A DNA stretch of 64,000 nucleotides from Lunularia cruciata. Lineage: Eukaryota > Streptophyta > Marchantiopsida > Lunulariales > Lunulariaceae. The stretch spans positions 15,440,501-15,504,500 of the forward strand of contig OX419761.1 of the NCBI GenBank assembly GCA_948567375.1. Reading direction: 5' to 3'. A model generated the notes under the pieces. It did no database searches, was not told where the DNA came from, and was given only the letters and a program-made list of their open reading frames with translations. Positions 60,428 to 64,000 of the stretch are shown here, piece by piece. Each line of letters opens with the position of its first letter. Within the stretch, counting starts at the first letter, position 1. The translations under genes were made by a program, and so were the position numbers.

Positions 60428-61830
60428 TTGATCATGATAAAAATTTGTGCTGCCTTTACTCACAAGGTGGTAGAGAATTTGAAATTGAATCAAAAAATTG
60501 AGCTGAATGAGTGCGCGGACCAACTTTCGACGCGGGATTCATATCGAGAATTCGAAACATTTCAGCAAAGATATTTGGAGCTGAAGCAGCTCAAACTGAA
60601 CAGTCGCATTGCCACTCGTTGTTACAGCATGGGCTTGGGATCCGGAGTGGAGATTTAGAATATCGCGGACTGTGTGAGTAGCACCATACTTGCTGGAGGA
60701 ATCCCCAAGGATGCGGAAGCGACCAAGTGAAGCGCGCTGTTGGATTGGGTAGCCCAGTCTTGAGGAACGTGGATGTAAATCTCCGACCTCTCTGTCTCCG
60801 TGGACTCTTTAAGTAAAGAGTAGGCAATTCCCTGTCTGACAATCGGTCGCTATTGAACATACTATTCGTAACCAGAGTTCCAGATATGTCCATTAAAATG
60901 AAGAGCCTGCAGACGGTGTCATGGAACGGCCCTTGTAGCCAGTCTTACACCTAGAGGTTCTGTACCAGGTGTAAAACGGATTGACGCGTTCGCTAGATGA
61001 GGTACTTTCCGGACAACTTAAAATTTAAAAACACTGAAAAAGGACCATGTCACCCATCCATGTTCTCTGAGAGAAAGCCAGGACGTCCAAGATTTCGAAC
61101 ACTTGGAACCCAATTGCAAGCGAGCAATGCTATACGGGAACTCGCGTCTTTGCAAATAAAATGGCTCAGTGGCCAGATAGGACTCGTCAACCAGGACCCT
61201 CCACCGATTGTCACTTGAACAAGGGAAAGCCTACTGTACGGTAAGGAAAATGCCACCGCTTTTGCAGCCTGAAACTATTACATACATGAGAAGCATCCTT
61301 AGTTGAAATGAAGAACACTTTCAAACGAGTCAGAGATCAATCTTGAAGTACAGGAGGAAAGGTCTGTTCCCCAGCGGAGCATGCATGTTCACGGCCTGCA
61401 CTTCGGTGAATGTTTCCTAACCAAACAAACCTGAATTGTATTACGGTGTACTGGGAAATTTTGGGGCGATTCTGGCTGGATGGGAGTTCCCATTCGTTGC
61501 TTTACAATTAGCCAGCTTTCAGCAAGTGGCTATCACCAGAGCTATGATAAAAACCCAGAGATCCTGCTGCTGAATAAAGCCACCAGAGCTTTGAATGCTG
61601 AGTCCGAGAGTTGATACAGGAAGCTCTGGACCGAACAAGTTCCGATCGCCCAACTGTGGTTGTAACTCACAGGCTCAGTACCAATCATCATGCCGATGTC
61701 ATTGCTGTGAGGAAAGATGTCCATATCATCAAAGTACTAAATATGAGTTGCGGACACACAAATCTGATTCTTATGCACCAGCATCGCCACACTCAACGGC
61801 CTGTGGACAGGCCCTTTATACCTAGCTAGC
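60428..61830 (+). pseudogene. ABCB-2: B-type ABC transporter fragment
   Basis: Starts with a membrane-domain-like stretch (YLELKQLKLNSRI, then YSMGLGSG and, after a stop, STILAGGIPKD), placed as in the second membrane half of ABCB proteins, where a Y..L......K loop leads to GLG.G. Then SLQIKWLSGQIGLVNQDP (61,140-61,200) is the Q-loop region, and [19 protein letters not shown] (61,550-61,605) the Walker B region with the Asp-Glu pair changed to Asn-Lys. After a frameshift, VVVTHRLST (61,650-61,680) is the switch region. LSGGQ and Walker A are lost as in ABCB-1, so at least part of the damage predates the unit duplication. Convergent with HNL-3. Confidence 0.72.
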
Positions 61831-62700
61831 TATTGCTGTAGACATTTTTTTATGTACCTCCTGCCCAACCTTCCTTATCATACATCTCCATTTCTGAGCT
61901 ACAAATAACAATTTGCAGGGAAGGAAATACCCAGTGGTACACTTGAAGCAACAGGGCCTCTCTGCAAAAAGCCAATGCTTCGGACTCTGTCTGTTTCACC
62001 CTGTCAGGAAAGCTAGTAAATTTTTATTTATTGAGGTATGAAATATGGAACTCGTACGTTAGTGTGGTTCGATACCCACATCAGACTGGAGAATATTGGG
62101 CATAGTGAACGAGGTATTAGAAGCTAGAATTTATATATTTGTACGAAGTCCAAGTCCCCGAGTTCTGGTACCTGCTGGTCTGGGTCGGCACCTTCTCAGC
62201 TGTGGTTCTTGTTCTGACGTAGAATAACTTACTCAACTCAATTCTGGTAATATATTCTAGTCTTAAAGCATACTCACATTCCTTTTAGATCGATCTTATT
62301 TCATGTCGAACTCGGTGCTTGCTTCAAGATGTAGATGAGATCCGTATGTCTAACAGCTGAAATTGCCGCAAGTTTTGAAAAGGAGCAGAAACAGAAAAAT
62401 TTATAAGAAATGGTGAACGCAAAGCAATTTGAACTTACTCTGTGACATGTTTCGAGGCGAGAGAACTCCCCTTAGGAATCACCTAGATCCAGAACCGCTT
62501 CTCTAACAGCTGAAATCTGCGCAAGTTATGAGAAAGAGCAGAAACATAAAATCTACAAGAAATGGTGAAGGAAAAACAATTTTAACTTACACTGTCTCAT
62601 GTATGTAGACGAGAGAACTCCCTGTAGGGATCACCTAGATCCAGAATATAAACGGTTTATCTAACTGAATATCATGAACATAACAACCATAATGACTCAT
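61831..62700. other. Spacer between ABCB-2 and HNL-3
   Basis: Counterpart of 43,013-43,900, with the internal duplication described there. No gene seen. Confidence 0.5.
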
Positions 62701-64000
62701 GAAATATCTATGACAAACTCTAGAAACTATGTCCTGATCTGATTATCCGTGAAAGCTGACACCATCATTTCCTGCATCTATATATCATGTCATCGATATA
62801 GAACATTGCACAGCATCCATCCGTCACAGCCAGGAAGACAAGAAAACAATTTCATCTGCGTCACCAATACTTATGACTTAATGATCACTTCAGATTCGGC
62901 TGACATATCAACATCACCTGCAGCGAATGTACATTTTGTGGATCTAAGCCTTAACCAGTCTGTTTAACGTTAAGATCATGAACAGCTGGCTGGATTGAAT
63001 GATAACTCAAGATCTCATCAAGTTTGTATACTCAATCAGGATAATCTGAGGGTCTAAGTAATGCCTCCATCAAAAGTAATTATCACGAATTTCGGCATCT
63101 GATTAGCTCAACCTACATACCTATCCCAAGATCATTCTTCACTGGAATGCTGTTCTGCTTGATCCAACGTGGGGTCATTCCCTTTCGGAACACGATCATA
63201 TGCTCGGAAGGAAGACGCATAGAGACCTTGGAGCACGTTGAGGCCGACGTGAGTGGAAGATCTGGAGGGCCTTCAATCCACCCATGTTGAATGCCTTCAC
63301 ATTCAACTGGATCATTTCACGTTAAGGGCATGCAAGTCATTCGAAGTATGGCCCCCAATGACAATTATTATTACAAAAACTCAATTTTCTCACAACAATG
63401 CACCTGGCCGACCGTCTGGCTTAAACCTTCGATCCTCCCTGCATGAGCTGTTAACGAGGTAGTTCCCCCAAAGCTTCGAGGCTGAGGTCCCCCCGTATGA
63501 TGTTGTGCTCTGAAGAAACTATCCTAAAAGTTTAGTACATACGGAGGTTGGGTAACTTACTCATACAGACGTGTAAGAGGTTGGAGAGCTTTTACGAGCA
63601 TTTCAGCCATCTGAGTACCTCTGGGATCTATCGTTAAGTATTCCTTCAAGCTGTGCGACAACAGTTGATGTTCGCAGGTTGGGCAATTGCAGCTTTTTAC
63701 GATGTCAGCATTGTGTATCACGGTGGTTATCGTAATCCTAGATTGCCTGAGAGTAAAACTCAGTTCAACAATCAAGTGTACTTGAGTTATGAGAGAAATT
63801 CCATCTATAGACGTCGCGGACATTAACCAGGTTCAAGCTATCAAGACAACTTGCATCACCGCAAAACTGGGACTGTAAACTTACCGAGAAATCATCGCGA
63901 ACTCATATGCAAGACAAATCCTCGTCACTATTATCAATCGTAAGATGTGAGTGGACATCTATTATTCGTCTACAAGAGTCTCTACAGCAGCCTCCCTTCA
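62700..64000 (-). pseudogene. HNL-3: 3' end of a third HNL gene, cut by right window edge
   Basis: Minus strand, colinear with 43,800-44,960 of HNL-2. An exon at 63,823-63,560 holds CPTCEHQLLSHSL and GTQMAEMLVKALQPL and ends at a GTAAGT donor. The next exon carries EHNIIRGDLSLE and later TPRWIKQNSIP (63,175-63,140), ending at GTATGT. The last exon (about 62,945-62,860) carries GDVDMSAESEVIIKS and is frameshifted by a one-base loss relative to HNL-2. A TAA also interrupts the middle exon near 63,455. LRR, NB-ARC and hydrolase parts lie beyond the window. The WIKQ segment followed by a beta-rich region resembles post-LRR jelly-roll (C-JID-like) domains; that match is tentative. Confidence 0.65.

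Noticed and set aside
1-64000. tRNA or rRNA genes
   Set aside because: No cloverleaf or rRNA signature was noticed by eye; a covariance search would be needed to exclude small ones.

Overview
This looks like nuclear DNA from a land plant, most probably a bryophyte and best guess a liverwort. The strongest clue is a rare NLR class in which a SERAC1-like alpha/beta-hydrolase domain is fused in front of an NB-ARC domain (HNL type, to my knowledge first described from liverworts). Spliced introns, plant-type LRR receptor-like proteins, Ty1/copia and Ty3/gypsy retroelements and a dense web of dispersed repeats fit a plant nuclear genome. The species call is inference.

The window is a decayed tandem array. 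The repeating unit, read left to right, is: a 3' repeat module; an LRR receptor-like protein (RLP) on the minus strand; an AT-rich spacer; a dispersed repeat (called R2 here); a B-type ABC transporter fragment on the plus strand; an HNL gene on the minus strand; and a second dispersed repeat (R1). Copies seen are HNL-0 (first exons only, cut by the left edge), RLP-1 (7.05-10.25 kb), HNL-1 (11.88-13.95 kb), RLP-2 (30.8-33.7 kb), ABCB-1 (41.9-43.0 kb), HNL-2 (43.9-50.4 kb), RLP-3 (52.8-55.7 kb), ABCB-2 (60.4-61.8 kb) and the 3' end of HNL-3 (62.7 kb to the right edge). Unit 1 lost R2, ABCB and the HNL 3' half in a deletion whose junction lies at about 11,873-11,881.

Every copy visible over more than one or two exons carries frameshifts, stops or lost motifs, so this is mainly a graveyard of immune-receptor genes. 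HNL-1 is the best preserved: its four exons can be read with consistent splice sites, one in-frame stop in the hydrolase/NB-ARC linker, and truncation just after the GLPL motif.

Mobile DNA: one nearly complete Ty1/copia element with two LTRs (16.37-21.25 kb); a 5'-truncated-style minus-strand Ty3/gypsy piece with LTR, primer-binding site and gag (25.83-27.24 kb), whose LTR carries heat-shock-element arrays; a decayed gypsy pol fragment (3.38-4.01 kb); and several foldback and tandem repeats. No rRNA, tRNA or CRISPR was recognised. All pairings and identities given are by eye; no alignment was run.
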